Made by a program: the position numbers and the translations under genes. Below the pieces are notes generated by a model that made no database searches, was not told the origin of the DNA, and saw nothing but the letters and a program-made list of their open reading frames with translations. A stretch of 36,345 nucleotides of DNA from Granulicella sp. S190 (GTDB lineage: Bacteria > Acidobacteriota > Terriglobia > Terriglobales > Acidobacteriaceae): assembly GCF_009766095.1 (NCBI RefSeq), contig NZ_LMUD01000020.1, positions 22,813-59,157 of the forward strand, in the 5' to 3' direction. Shown one piece after another: positions 1 through 7,869 of this stretch. Numbering within the stretch: the first letter of the stretch is position 1; each line of letters begins with the position of its first letter.

Positions 1-393
1 TTCGGTACCACCCGCCCGCAACTCGTAGCCCCTGGCGAAGGCAACCCCCTGGGCCTGGACCCCGCCGACCCCCACTCCGCCGACGACCAACTCTCCTCGG
101 AGCTAGTCCTGCCCGCCAACCGCGAGGTCGACCTCCGCCTCATCGCCCAGGACGTCATCCACGGCTTCGCCATCCCCGAGATGCGCCTCAAGCAGAACGC
201 CGTCCCCGGCCAGACCATTCACCTCCACTTCACCCCCACCACCCCGGGCACCTACGCCATCCTCTGCACCCAACTCTGCGGCCTCGGCCACTACCGCATG
301 AATGCCACCCTCCGCATCCTCCCACCCGACCAGTTCGCCGCCTGGCTATCCGCCAAAGAGCAAGCCGCAAAACAAGAGACGGTGACCCCTTGA
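1..393 (+). CDS. coxB: cytochrome c oxidase subunit II, C-terminal part (5' end outside window)
   Basis: This is the 3' portion (130 codons) of subunit II, the periplasmic cupredoxin domain that takes electrons from cytochrome c into the binuclear CuA centre. The reading frame is open from base 1, so the membrane anchors lie upstream of the window. CuA ligands are visible: the His of DVIHGF, and the cluster CTQLCGLGHYRM, which supplies two Cys, His and Met. The residue between the two Cys that usually is Glu (its carbonyl binds Cu and its side chain binds Mg) is Gln here, as I recall for the Thermus ba3 enzyme. The stop codon overlaps the TTG start of coxA by four bases (TTGA), which indicates translational coupling. 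Family assignment is secure; only the N-terminus is missing. Confidence 0.95.
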   Translation, partial: FGTTRPQLVAPGEGNPLGLDPADPHSADDQLSSELVLPANREVDLRLIAQDVIHGFAIPEMRLKQNAVPGQTIHLHFTPTTPGTYAILCTQLCGLGHYRMNATLRILPPDQFAAWLSAKEQAAKQETVTP

Positions 394-2255
394 ACTTTAA
401 CCAGATCCCAAATCAAATCCCTCACCAGAAAGAGAATCCGGTCGAACCGACGAACCCTGTTCCCTCTTCCCTGCACCCTCTCCACTACCTCTTTACCACC
501 GACCACCGCATCATCGGGATCCAGTACCTGATCCTCGCGCTTGTCTCCGTAGTCATCGGCACCATCCTCTCGCTCCTGATGCGCATCCACCTCGTCTGGC
601 CCGACTGGCCTCTCCCGCTCCACGGCCCCATCCTCCCCGAAGACTACCTCGCGCTCGTCACCATCCACGGCACCATCATGCTCTTCTTCGTCCTCACCAC
701 CGCCCCGCAGGCAGGCTTCGGCAATCTCATCCTCCCCGCGCAGATCGGTGCCCGCCGCATGGCCTTCCCGGCCCTCAACGCTGCCAGCTTCTGGCTCACC
801 GCCTCAGCCCTCGTCACCCTCCTCAGCTCCACCTTCGTCCTCGGAGGTTCCGCCATCTCCGGCTGGACCGCCTACCCGCCACTCAGTGCCATCGCCAGCG
901 CCGGTCCCGGCCAGGCGCTGGGGATGGACCTCTGGCTCATCAGCATCGCCCTCTTCGCCGTCGCCTCCACCATCAGCTCCATCAACACCCTCACCACCAT
1001 CCTTCGCAACCGCTGCACCGGCATGACCTGGGAGCGTCTTCCCCTCACCGTCTGGGGATGGTTCACCGCCGCGCTCCTCAGCATCCTCGCCTTCTCCGTC
1101 CTGCTGGCCGCGATCCTGCTCCTTCTCTGCGACCGCCACGCTGGCACCAGCTTCTTCCTCCCTGCCGGCAACCTCGTCAACGGCGTCCTTCACCAGGGCG
1201 GCAACGGCAGCCCCCTCCTGTGGCTCCACCTCTTCTGGTTCTTCGGACACCCCGAGGTCTACATCGCCATCCTTCCTGGCATGGGCCTCACCTCCATGCT
1301 GCTGGCCAACTTCAGCCACCGGCGCGTCTTCGCCTACCGTACCATGATCGTCACCACGCTCCTCATCGGCCTCCTCGGCATCCTCCTCTGGGGACACCAC
1401 ATGTTCGTCGCCGGCCTCAACCCCTTCGCCAGCTCCGCCTTTTCCATCTCCACCATGGCCATCGCGCTCCCCGCCGCTGCCAAGGTCCTCAGTTGGCTCG
1501 CTACCATCTGGCGCTCCAAGCCGCGCTACACCACGGCGATGCTCTTCGCCTTGGGTTTCGTCAGCCTCTTCCTCACCGGCGGCCTCACCGGCCCCATCCT
1601 CGCCCAGCCCATCCTCGACGAGTACCTCCACAACACCTTCTTCGTCGTCGCCCACTTCCATCTCATCATGGCGATGGCCGGCATCTTCGGTCTCTACGCC
1701 GCCACCTACTACTGGTTCCCTCTCCTCACCGCAACCCGCAACCATCCCGGCCGGCTCATGTCCGAACCCCTCGGCCGCCTCCACTTCTGGTGCACCCTCG
1801 CCGGAGCCTACGCCGTCTTTCTCCCCATGCACCTCACCGGCCTCGCCGGAGAACCCCGTCACTACTCCCAACTTACCGGCATCCCCGGCCCCGGCGGCTC
1901 CCTCAGCCCAGCCGGCCAGCTCCTGACCCCCACCCTCCCCCTCAACCACTTCATCACCTACGCCGCCATCTTTCTTGCCACCGCGCAGCTTGTCTTTATC
2001 TTCAATCTTGCCCGCAGCATGCATAAAGGAAACTTTGCGTCGTCTAATCCATGGCAAGCTACCACGCTGGAATGGCACGCAACTATGAATCCTTTCCCCA
2101 CACACCCAGCATCCGATACATCAGACATCTCCGTACACCGTGCCCCAGGCCAATATCAATCAAACAAGGATGAAGTTTCGTTCCTGCCGCAATGGGCCCC
2201 CGTCCCATTCGAACAAGACAAAATCGAAGACGTCATAGACACAAAACCGGAGTAA
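390..2255 (+). CDS. coxA: cytochrome c oxidase subunit I (heme-copper oxidase)
   Basis: This is the catalytic membrane subunit, 621 residues with about 12 membrane helices, reducing O2 to water at heme a3-CuB. Visible ligands are His93 (heme a, in TIHGTIMLF), His287 and Tyr291 in HPEVY (CuB and cross-linked Tyr), His336-His337 (CuB), and His422/His424 in VAHFH (heme a3 and heme a). Glu289 of the D-channel end and the K-channel Lys365 remain. Unusually, the D-channel entrance motif normally reading APDMAFP reads ARRMAFP (Arg123), and the usual LHDT before the heme ligands reads LHNT (Asn415), removing the acidic Mg ligand. The start is TTG, chosen because it overlaps the coxB stop and keeps the frame. 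A hydrophilic tail of about 80 residues follows the last helix. Confidence 0.96.
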   Translation: MNFNQIPNQIPHQKENPVEPTNPVPSSLHPLHYLFTTDHRIIGIQYLILALVSVVIGTILSLLMRIHLVWPDWPLPLHGPILPEDYLALVTIHGTIMLFFVLTTAPQAGFGNLILPAQIGARRMAFPALNAASFWLTASALVTLLSSTFVLGGSAISGWTAYPPLSAIASAGPGQALGMDLWLISIALFAVASTISSINTLTTILRNRCTGMTWERLPLTVWGWFTAALLSILAFSVLLAAILLLLCDRHAGTSFFLPAGNLVNGVLHQGGNGSPLLWLHLFWFFGHPEVYIAILPGMGLTSMLLANFSHRRVFAYRTMIVTTLLIGLLGILLWGHHMFVAGLNPFASSAFSISTMAIALPAAAKVLSWLATIWRSKPRYTTAMLFALGFVSLFLTGGLTGPILAQPILDEYLHNTFFVVAHFHLIMAMAGIFGLYAATYYWFPLLTATRNHPGRLMSEPLGRLHFWCTLAGAYAVFLPMHLTGLAGEPRHYSQLTGIPGPGGSLSPAGQLLTPTLPLNHFITYAAIFLATAQLVFIFNLARSMHKGNFASSNPWQATTLEWHATMNPFPTHPASDTSDISVHRAPGQYQSNKDEVSFLPQWAPVPFEQDKIEDVIDTKPE

Positions 2256-2290
2256 GCTGTCCACAACGCGTGCATTCAAGGGGCAACTTC

Positions 2291-3064
2291 ATGCCGGCAA
2301 CTATCACACCCAATAAAACCGAGCAGGAGCGCAAGCGCCGCGTTGAAGATCACGACAACGGCTCGGGGCGCCGCCCACCAACCGACAAACGCACCGGTGG
2401 CGGCGGCGATAACGACAACTGGAACGATCGCCCTCATGGTCGCCGCGGCCCCTACGAACGCCTTCATCGATACCGCATGGGTATCTTCTTCGCCCTTGCC
2501 AGCGACCTCATGTTCTTCGTCGCGATCGTCAGTACCTTTTTCGTCAACCAGTCCACCGGCCACTTTGACGCCTATAACCACTACGTCAACGAGTGGCTCC
2601 CCACAGCAGTTCCGCCCATTCTATGGCTCAATACTGCCGTCCTTCTCCTCAGCTCCATCACCATGGAGATCGCCCGTCGCAACATGTTTCGTGAGACCGA
2701 CGTCATGGACGAGTGGCTCGGCCTCGGTAAACCCATCACCCGCCGCGCTCTGCCCTGGCTCTCCGCCACCATCGCTCTCGGTCTCCTCTTCCTCGCTGGC
2801 CAATGGGTTGCGTGGCGTCAACTTGCGTCGGAGCATATCTTCTTCAAAACCAACCAGAGCAGCCATTTCTTCTATCTCATTACGGGCGTCCATGCCGTCC
2901 ACCTTTTCCTCGGAATCGCCGCGCTACTCGCTGCCTTCACTGGACTCTACGTCTCCCGTCAACTGGAGAACCGCCAAATCCTTGTTGACAGTGCAGCCTG
3001 GTACTGGCATGCCATGGGCCTTCTCTGGATCTTCCTCTTCACTCTCTTAGCCTTCTTCCAATGA
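2291..3064 (+). CDS. coxC: cytochrome c oxidase subunit III
   Basis: This is the integral membrane subunit III of the aa3/caa3-type oxidase, 257 residues. A charged, Gly/Arg/Asp-rich N-terminal stretch of about 55 residues precedes five hydrophobic helices, the short form usual in caa3-like enzymes. Typical features are the RMGIFFALASDLMFF segment (the common Ser-Glu pair is Ser-Asp here), the NQSSHFFYLITGVHAVHLF helix and the C-terminal AWYWHAMGLLWIFLF. I chose ATG 2291 over an upstream in-frame ATG at 2192 because the latter lies inside coxA and gives a basic, unconserved extension, while 2291 has AAGGGG about seven bases upstream. Its stop overlaps the next start (ATGA). Confidence 0.93.
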   Translation: MPATITPNKTEQERKRRVEDHDNGSGRRPPTDKRTGGGGDNDNWNDRPHGRRGPYERLHRYRMGIFFALASDLMFFVAIVSTFFVNQSTGHFDAYNHYVNEWLPTAVPPILWLNTAVLLLSSITMEIARRNMFRETDVMDEWLGLGKPITRRALPWLSATIALGLLFLAGQWVAWRQLASEHIFFKTNQSSHFFYLITGVHAVHLFLGIAALLAAFTGLYVSRQLENRQILVDSAAWYWHAMGLLWIFLFTLLAFFQ

Positions 3065-3276
3065 GCCTGCGTAAGCTCTCGTTCCTCGCGGTAGTCGGAA
3101 CTACCCTTGCCTTCGCGCCCTTCGCTCATCCCCAAGGCTGCACCCAGTGTCAAGACAACACCGCCGCAACCTCACCGCAAACGAAAGCTGCCTACCGTCA
3201 CGCCATTATCCTCATGACGCTGACCGCCAGCAGCCTCTTCCTCGTCACTCTCGTCTTCTTCAAGCGCCATCGATAA
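3061..3276 (+). CDS. small CxxC membrane protein at end of cox operon
   Basis: This is a 71-residue protein of unknown function. Residues 1-25 form a signal peptide or first membrane helix, then comes a short periplasmic stretch with a CTQC motif around residues 27-30, and a C-terminal helix (about residues 47-66) ending in basic FKRHR. The ATGA overlap with coxC argues that it is co-translated with the oxidase. A CxxC pair facing the periplasm beside CuA-bearing subunit II could act in copper delivery or thiol chemistry, but that is inference. I recall similarly placed small cysteine-containing proteins in acidobacterial cox clusters, without a function. Confidence 0.75.
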   Translation: MSLRKLSFLAVVGTTLAFAPFAHPQGCTQCQDNTAATSPQTKAAYRHAIILMTLTASSLFLVTLVFFKRHR

Positions 3277-3280
3277 CTGG

Positions 3281-3292
3281 ATTATCGATAAT
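3281..3292. repeat. 12-bp palindrome after cox operon
   Basis: ATTATCGATAAT is a perfect palindrome five bases after the stop of the last cox-operon gene. It lies within a near-tandem series in which GGATTATCGAT and GGATTATTGAT follow each other. It could be a protein-binding site upstream of the beta-lactamase gene or a remnant of the operon end. There is no T-tract, so it is not a classical terminator. Confidence 0.35.
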
Positions 3293-3414
3293 GGGATTAT
3301 TGATGGCAGCTGAAGTCGCTTATAGCAATCTTCAGCCCGTCCCATTCTTTTCCACAACAGAGATCAAGCTAACTACTTGAGTCGATGTTTGTGTACGTGC
3401 TCTGCTATAGATCC

Positions 3415-4317
3415 ATGAAATCCATGCTGACGCGAAGACACTTCGTCATGACTGGCACATTAGCCGCAGTCAATACCGCTGCACTACCCTACACGATGTA
3501 TGCAAAATCGCTCAGCCGCTTCAGCAATCTGCCTGCGTTACTGGCGCAACTTGAGCATTCAAATAGCTGCCGTCTTGGCGTGGCAGTGCTCGACACTGCC
3601 TCAGGCGAAAGGACTGGTCACCGCTCCGACGAGCGCTTTGCCATGTGCAGCACCTTCAAAATGCTATTGGCAGCGGCCGTACTGCAACGCGTCGACGCAG
3701 GCCATGAGCGCTTGAATCGCAACCTCTCTGTCCCTGCAAGACCTCTGGTGTCTCACTCGCCAGTTACCGAAGAGCATGCCGGAGCGGAGATGACAGTCTC
3801 CGCACTCTGCGATGCCATTCTTACGCAAAGCGACAACACCGCTGCAAATTTACTGCTCGACACCCTCGGTGGCCCCGGTGGCGTCACCCTCTTCGCCCGT
3901 TCCATCGACGATAAGATAACGCGGCTCGATCGCACGGAAACATCCCTCAACGAAGCCTTGCCAGGAGACCCGCGAGACACCACATCGCCATCGGCGATGG
4001 TCGAAAATTTACAAAAACTATTGCTTGGCAACGTCATCTCCACCAGCTCGCGGAATCAACTCATCCAATGGATGGTTGCGAATACATACGGTGACACACG
4101 CCTTCGCAAAACCCTTTCTGCAAATTGGAAGGCAGCTGACAAGACCGGAGCCAACGGAGAGACGACGACTAACGATATCGCCATCTTCTGGCCCCCTCAT
4201 CACCCACCCGTACTGATCGCCGCATACCTTACGGAGTGCCCAGGCTCAGACGACAAGCGCAACACCATTCTCGCGGAGGTCGGACGTATCGTTGTGTCTT
4301 GTGTGACAGCAACGTGA
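3415..4317 (+). CDS. class A beta-lactamase
   Basis: This is a serine beta-lactamase of 300 residues, hydrolysing the beta-lactam ring in the periplasm. All catalytic motifs are present: Ser79-Thr-Phe-Lys82 (Ambler S70xxK), Ser139-Asp-Asn (SDN), Glu175-xx-Leu-Asn179 on the omega loop (ExxLN) and Lys243-Thr-Gly (KTG). A Cys precedes the active serine, as in CTX-M and KPC enzymes. The N-terminus has TRRHFVMTG followed by a hydrophobic stretch, a Tat-like signal. Start options are ATG 3385, 3415 and 3424; the last two put the twin arginine close to the N-terminus. Codon third positions look less GC-rich than in the neighbours. No ampR/blaI-like regulator is adjacent. It converges on the next gene. 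Confidence 0.92.
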   Translation: MKSMLTRRHFVMTGTLAAVNTAALPYTMYAKSLSRFSNLPALLAQLEHSNSCRLGVAVLDTASGERTGHRSDERFAMCSTFKMLLAAAVLQRVDAGHERLNRNLSVPARPLVSHSPVTEEHAGAEMTVSALCDAILTQSDNTAANLLLDTLGGPGGVTLFARSIDDKITRLDRTETSLNEALPGDPRDTTSPSAMVENLQKLLLGNVISTSSRNQLIQWMVANTYGDTRLRKTLSANWKAADKTGANGETTTNDIAIFWPPHHPPVLIAAYLTECPGSDDKRNTILAEVGRIVVSCVTAT

Positions 4318-4358
4318 TTTGAGCGCTTACCACTAACGCATCTCACCACTCCTCTCTC

Positions 4359-4949
4359 TTAATACGGCAGCCCCTTCGACCGCTCTGCCTTCATCGCTCG
4401 CATATACCATTCAAACTCATCGAAAAACTTCCCACTCTTCTCCGCCAACTCCTGGGTCAATGCAACTCCATCTTCGCTTAGTGATTTATCGATCGACGGC
4501 ACCGGTTGCAAGCTAGGGATCGTCGGCATCCCTGTCTCCGCCAACAGCGATCTTAGCTGCATCGCGGCTCGCACGCCGCCATATTGCCCCGATGAATAAC
4601 AGACAATCGCTGACGGCCGGAACGCATACTCTTCAAGGAAATAGTCGACCAGATTTGTCAGGGCCGGCGGAATGCTGTGGTTGTACTCAGCACTCACCAC
4701 GCAAAATCCATCCGCACGAGCATAAAGTTCAGCCAGCGGAGCCAGTTTTTCGTGAAGCTTCTCGTACTTGACGAGCTTCTCGTGCTTAATCTCTTTCCAC
4801 ATCTTGTCTAGCAGTGGGAGCTTCAACTCGGCGGCATCGACCAGCACCGCCTCGTGTCCCCGTTTTTTCAACTCCGCCATCACCCACTTCGCGGCACGAT
4901 CACCCATCCGTTCGCTCCGCACCGACCCCAACAGTATCGCAACCACCAT
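4359..4949 (-). CDS. NAD(P)H-dependent FMN reductase family protein
   Basis: This is a flavodoxin-fold flavoprotein of 196 residues. The N-terminal strand plus GSVRSERMG loop binds FMN phosphate, and the AEYNHSIPPALTNLVDY segment is the signature of the NADPH-dependent FMN reductase / azoreductase-like family (SsuE, chromate reductase, YieF type); SGQYGGVRAAMQLR completes the flavin site. The likely role is reduction of flavin or quinones in the cytoplasm; the physiological substrate cannot be told. ATG 4949 is preferred over GTG 4958 because AGAGG lies eight bases before it. It stands alone on the minus strand, converging on the beta-lactamase. Confidence 0.85.
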   Translation of the reverse strand: MVVAILLGSVRSERMGDRAAKWVMAELKKRGHEAVLVDAAELKLPLLDKMWKEIKHEKLVKYEKLHEKLAPLAELYARADGFCVVSAEYNHSIPPALTNLVDYFLEEYAFRPSAIVCYSSGQYGGVRAAMQLRSLLAETGMPTIPSLQPVPSIDKSLSEDGVALTQELAEKSGKFFDEFEWYMRAMKAERSKGLPY

Positions 4950-5190
4950 TGCATTCACCTCTTCTCACAACATCAAGAGTCAGATGCAACTCCGCGAACC
5001 CTCATCACCGCTGAACGAGAGTAAGACGCAACATTAATTGATCTGTGTTGAGTAAACTGAAATTTCTTTACAGGCTGATACTGCACTAGGGCGTGCGAAG
5101 CCTGGATGCATTCTACTTAGTTCATGCTCCGCGTACAGCGCCGCCTCGCCTATGGCCGTACTTACCCGGTGGCTAATAGTGCAACCGTTC

Positions 5191-7077
5191 TCAGCGGCCT
5201 TTCTTGTGCGCTACCTTCTTTGTCGGAGCGTGCTTCGCTGCTGCTTTTTTTTCTGGAGCTTTTTTCGTTGCTGCCTGCTTCTTAACCGGCAGCACCTTCT
5301 TGGCATGCACAGCTTTCTTCAAAGCTACTTTGGCAGATGCTTTTTTCGCTGGAGCCTTTGCAGGCGCCTTCTTGGCCGCTGGCTTCGCTGCAGGTTTCTT
5401 TGCGACAAACGGGACAGATTTTTTCGCAGGTGTCTTGCCGGCAACCTTGGCTGGGCTTTTCTTCACTGCCGTGCTTGCGCTCTTTGCCGCGACTTTACCC
5501 GGAGCTTTGGTTGCACTCTTACCCTTCAACGCGGCAGTAGTTTTAGGAGCAGGAGCAGCAGCCTTCACCGGCACTGCGGCCTTCTTCGCAACAGCCTTCA
5601 CCGGAGCAACGGGCTTCGCCGTACCACTCTTGGCTGGGATACTCTTCGCAGGCGCGCTATCAGCAACCTCACTAGCTTCGGAAGCCGCGGTCGCCTCAAC
5701 GGTTTCTCCACTGGCCTCAACCGCAGCCTTCTTCCGGCTCTTAGCCGGCTTGGCATCCTTCTTCGCCACGCGCGGTCTCCTCAGATGAACCGGAGGAGGA
5801 GGTGCCGGCGGAGAATACGGCTCGAGATACGCCTTCATCTCCTCTACCGTTCCCAGCTTGCCATCCATCAACTCGAAAAACAGCTTGTCTAGCAGCTCGC
5901 CATAGCCCGGCAGCTCGGGAACGATTCGCATCTCCTGCATCAACGTGTACGGCAGCTTCTGTTTCGCTTGAGCCCACTCCGTAAAGAATCCTTTGAACTT
6001 GTTCTGGATTCCTACATTCTTCGAGGTGTGCGCCACCCACAGGATCGACTCCGGCTTGGCCGAGTGAAGCAGTTTCCATGCCTGCGAAGGTGTCGCCGCA
6101 CCCTTGCCGGAAAACTCTGCCGCAAAAGCCTTTGCCTCATCCTCCAGCGCTTCGATCTCGGCCACAAAGCCCTGTCGCGCAAAGCTCTTTTTTAGCGCCG
6201 CAATCTCTTTAGGGGCCATCTTTGCCGTCAGGTGAGGAAAGTTTGCAACTGCCGCCTCAGGATGAATACCCTGTATCTGCAACTGAGATTGCACATCCCT
6301 AAGCTTCTCGAGCTCCGTAATATTCGCCTTGGTGGACGACAACGCGGGAAACAAATGCTTGACCCATCCCTCAGCTTCTAGCTTCCTCAACACCCGCAGC
6401 GGATCTTCTTCATGGAAGATCTCCTCGGTCTCATACCCTCGATGAAACTCTCCCATCGCCGAGATGTAACCTTCTTGCTTTCCGGTCTCGTACCGCGCCT
6501 GGGTCTTCTCGTCCATCTGCCAGCCCAACCGGGCCATCAGACGCGCCGCACGGATCATCCGGACTGGATCTTCGATAAATCCGTAGTTGCTTACGAGCCG
6601 CAACTCCCGGTTCTCAATATCCGCGACCCCATTCAGCGGATCCATTAGCAGCCCATATGAGCCGTCATTGAGCGAGAGCGCCATGGCGTTCGCAGTAAAA
6701 TCACGCCGCCGTAGATCATCCAGAATCGTCGCAGCTTTGATCACCGGTTTACCCGGCTTCGGATAAGAGACCATCAAAGTGCTGCCAATCTCCATCCTCA
6801 CACCACCAGGAAACCGTACAAACAGCGACTGTCCAGCTTCCGATTCTCCGGTGATAACTCCATGAGCTTTCTCTATATCTTTCTTTAGTTTGAGAGCATT
6901 TCCCTGAACCACCACATCCAGATCGCGCACGGGAGATCCGCTGGTCATATCCCGTACTGCTCCGCCTACCAGAAACACGGTAAGTCCTTTGATGCGAGCC
7001 ACTTCGCGTACTGCCAGCAACGCTTCGCGCTGCGCGTGTGAAAGACGATTTTCAAGCAGGTAGATGTAGTCGGCCAT
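5191..7077 (-). CDS. CCA tRNA nucleotidyltransferase / poly(A) polymerase family protein with histone-H1-like tail
   Basis: This is a class II nucleotidyltransferase of 628 residues. The head domain shows FLVGGAVRD (35-43) and the catalytic DLD (52-54), then RRDFTAN (124-130), DPLNGVADI (146-154) and EDPVRMIRAARL (169-180), all typical of the CCA-adding / A-adding / poly(A) polymerase superfamily. After an alpha-helical body to about residue 420, a proline linker leads to roughly 190 residues made almost entirely of Lys, Ala, Pro, Val and Ser (436-628, many PAKK/KKA units), resembling histone H1. The enzyme core should add nucleotides to tRNA 3' ends; the exact specificity (full CCA, A only, or poly(A)) is not decidable here. 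The tail probably binds nucleic acid, which is inference. Confidence 0.88.
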   Translation of the reverse strand: MADYIYLLENRLSHAQREALLAVREVARIKGLTVFLVGGAVRDMTSGSPVRDLDVVVQGNALKLKKDIEKAHGVITGESEAGQSLFVRFPGGVRMEIGSTLMVSYPKPGKPVIKAATILDDLRRRDFTANAMALSLNDGSYGLLMDPLNGVADIENRELRLVSNYGFIEDPVRMIRAARLMARLGWQMDEKTQARYETGKQEGYISAMGEFHRGYETEEIFHEEDPLRVLRKLEAEGWVKHLFPALSSTKANITELEKLRDVQSQLQIQGIHPEAAVANFPHLTAKMAPKEIAALKKSFARQGFVAEIEALEDEAKAFAAEFSGKGAATPSQAWKLLHSAKPESILWVAHTSKNVGIQNKFKGFFTEWAQAKQKLPYTLMQEMRIVPELPGYGELLDKLFFELMDGKLGTVEEMKAYLEPYSPPAPPPPVHLRRPRVAKKDAKPAKSRKKAAVEASGETVEATAASEASEVADSAPAKSIPAKSGTAKPVAPVKAVAKKAAVPVKAAAPAPKTTAALKGKSATKAPGKVAAKSASTAVKKSPAKVAGKTPAKKSVPFVAKKPAAKPAAKKAPAKAPAKKASAKVALKKAVHAKKVLPVKKQAATKKAPEKKAAAKHAPTKKVAHKKGR

Positions 7078-7099
7078 AACTGGTACTTTTACTCCAAGC

Positions 7100-7113
7100 C
7101 GGTTTCAACCGGG
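7100..7113. repeat. short inverted repeat in nucleotidyltransferase leader
   Basis: CCGGTT-TC-AACCGG is a 6-bp inverted repeat about 25 bases before the nucleotidyltransferase start, in the divergent intergenic region. It could be an operator half-site pair or chance. Confidence 0.25.
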
Positions 7114-7163
7114 CCACTTCAATTCGTGCCGATGCCAAGCTAAGCTCAGACGAATCAAGCGTT

Positions 7164-7169
7164 TATAAT
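7164..7169 (+). promoter_or_regulatory. candidate -10 box for the 7284 gene
   Basis: A consensus TATAAT lies in the comparatively AT-rich divergent region between the nucleotidyltransferase and the 7284 gene. It would start transcription about 110 bases before the downstream ATG. No convincing -35 hexamer is seen at 16-18 bases upstream, so this rests on the -10 match alone. Confidence 0.35.
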
Positions 7170-7283
7170 GAGCCACACAGGTAAACGCAAAAGGCCAATG
7201 TAACACAGCATTAGCGAATTGACTACTCTGAATGCACCTTTTTCGTTGCTCCAACCGCTTGTATGTGACAATCACGAGTCTTT

Positions 7284-7823
7284 ATGTCCTCCGCACACAA
7301 GAAGGTCATCGTTCGGCGCTTCACCGGGGAAACACTACCCGGCTATCTCCCTCTCTCCGGCTTCGTCCGCAATCGAATCATCGACATCCTGGATCTCAGC
7401 GGTCGCGTTATCTCGCTCGCCATCAACGAGATAAAGTACATCTGCTACGTGCGCGACTTCAACTTGAATGACACGGTCAACCCGGAACGACTCACCCGCC
7501 GCACCTTTCTGGCGAAGCCCCGTACCGAAGGCCTTTGGCTTCGGCTGACCTTTCGCTCCGGCGATCTCCTCGAAGGTCTGGCTCCTATCGACACGGCCTT
7601 GGCGGATGACTTCATCAACGACGCCGGCGTCCAGCTCACCCCGCCTGACGTCCGCTCTAACACTCAGCGCATCTTCGTCCCACGCGCCTCCGTGACAGAC
7701 TTGCAGCTCCTGGCAGTCATCACCTCACCCTCCCGCCGCAAGCCCCTGCCAGCCTCCTCCGTTCCTACCCTGCAGGAAGACCTCTTCACGAACATGGTTC
7801 CTCCCAACACTCGCCCAAACTGA
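7284..7823 (+). CDS. conserved hypothetical protein with two similar beta-rich halves
   Basis: This is a 179-residue cytoplasmic protein of unknown function, without signal peptide or membrane helix. Two halves appear related: residues 8-60 (RFTGETLPGYL ... GRVISLAINEIKYICYVRDF) and residues 80-145 (TFRSGDLLEGLAP ... QRIFVPRASVTDLQLLAVI). Each has a strand, a G-[ED]-x-L-x-G turn and a closing hydrophobic strand, as in small beta-barrels that bind RNA or ligands. I recall similar proteins in Acidobacteria but no defined role. It lies 46 bases before lpxD in the same direction and probably shares its transcript. No clear Shine-Dalgarno precedes ATG 7284. Confidence 0.7.
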   Translation: MSSAHKKVIVRRFTGETLPGYLPLSGFVRNRIIDILDLSGRVISLAINEIKYICYVRDFNLNDTVNPERLTRRTFLAKPRTEGLWLRLTFRSGDLLEGLAPIDTALADDFINDAGVQLTPPDVRSNTQRIFVPRASVTDLQLLAVITSPSRRKPLPASSVPTLQEDLFTNMVPPNTRPN

Positions 7824-7869
7824 GCCTTCCGCCCCACCGCCCCGCATCAAGTCCATTACAATCCACACC

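Noticed and set aside
1058..2026. 322-codon frame in another frame of coxA
   Set aside because: Pro/Arg/His-rich product typical of a frame shadow in GC-rich coding DNA.
804..2105. 433-codon open frame antisense to coxA
   Set aside because: It mirrors coxA codon bias (Glu/Gly/Asp-rich low-complexity product), has no recognisable domain, and coxA is certain on the other strand.
7856..7861. TACAAT as an lpxD promoter
   Set aside because: It lies only eight bases before the ATG, too close for a promoter of that start with a usable leader.
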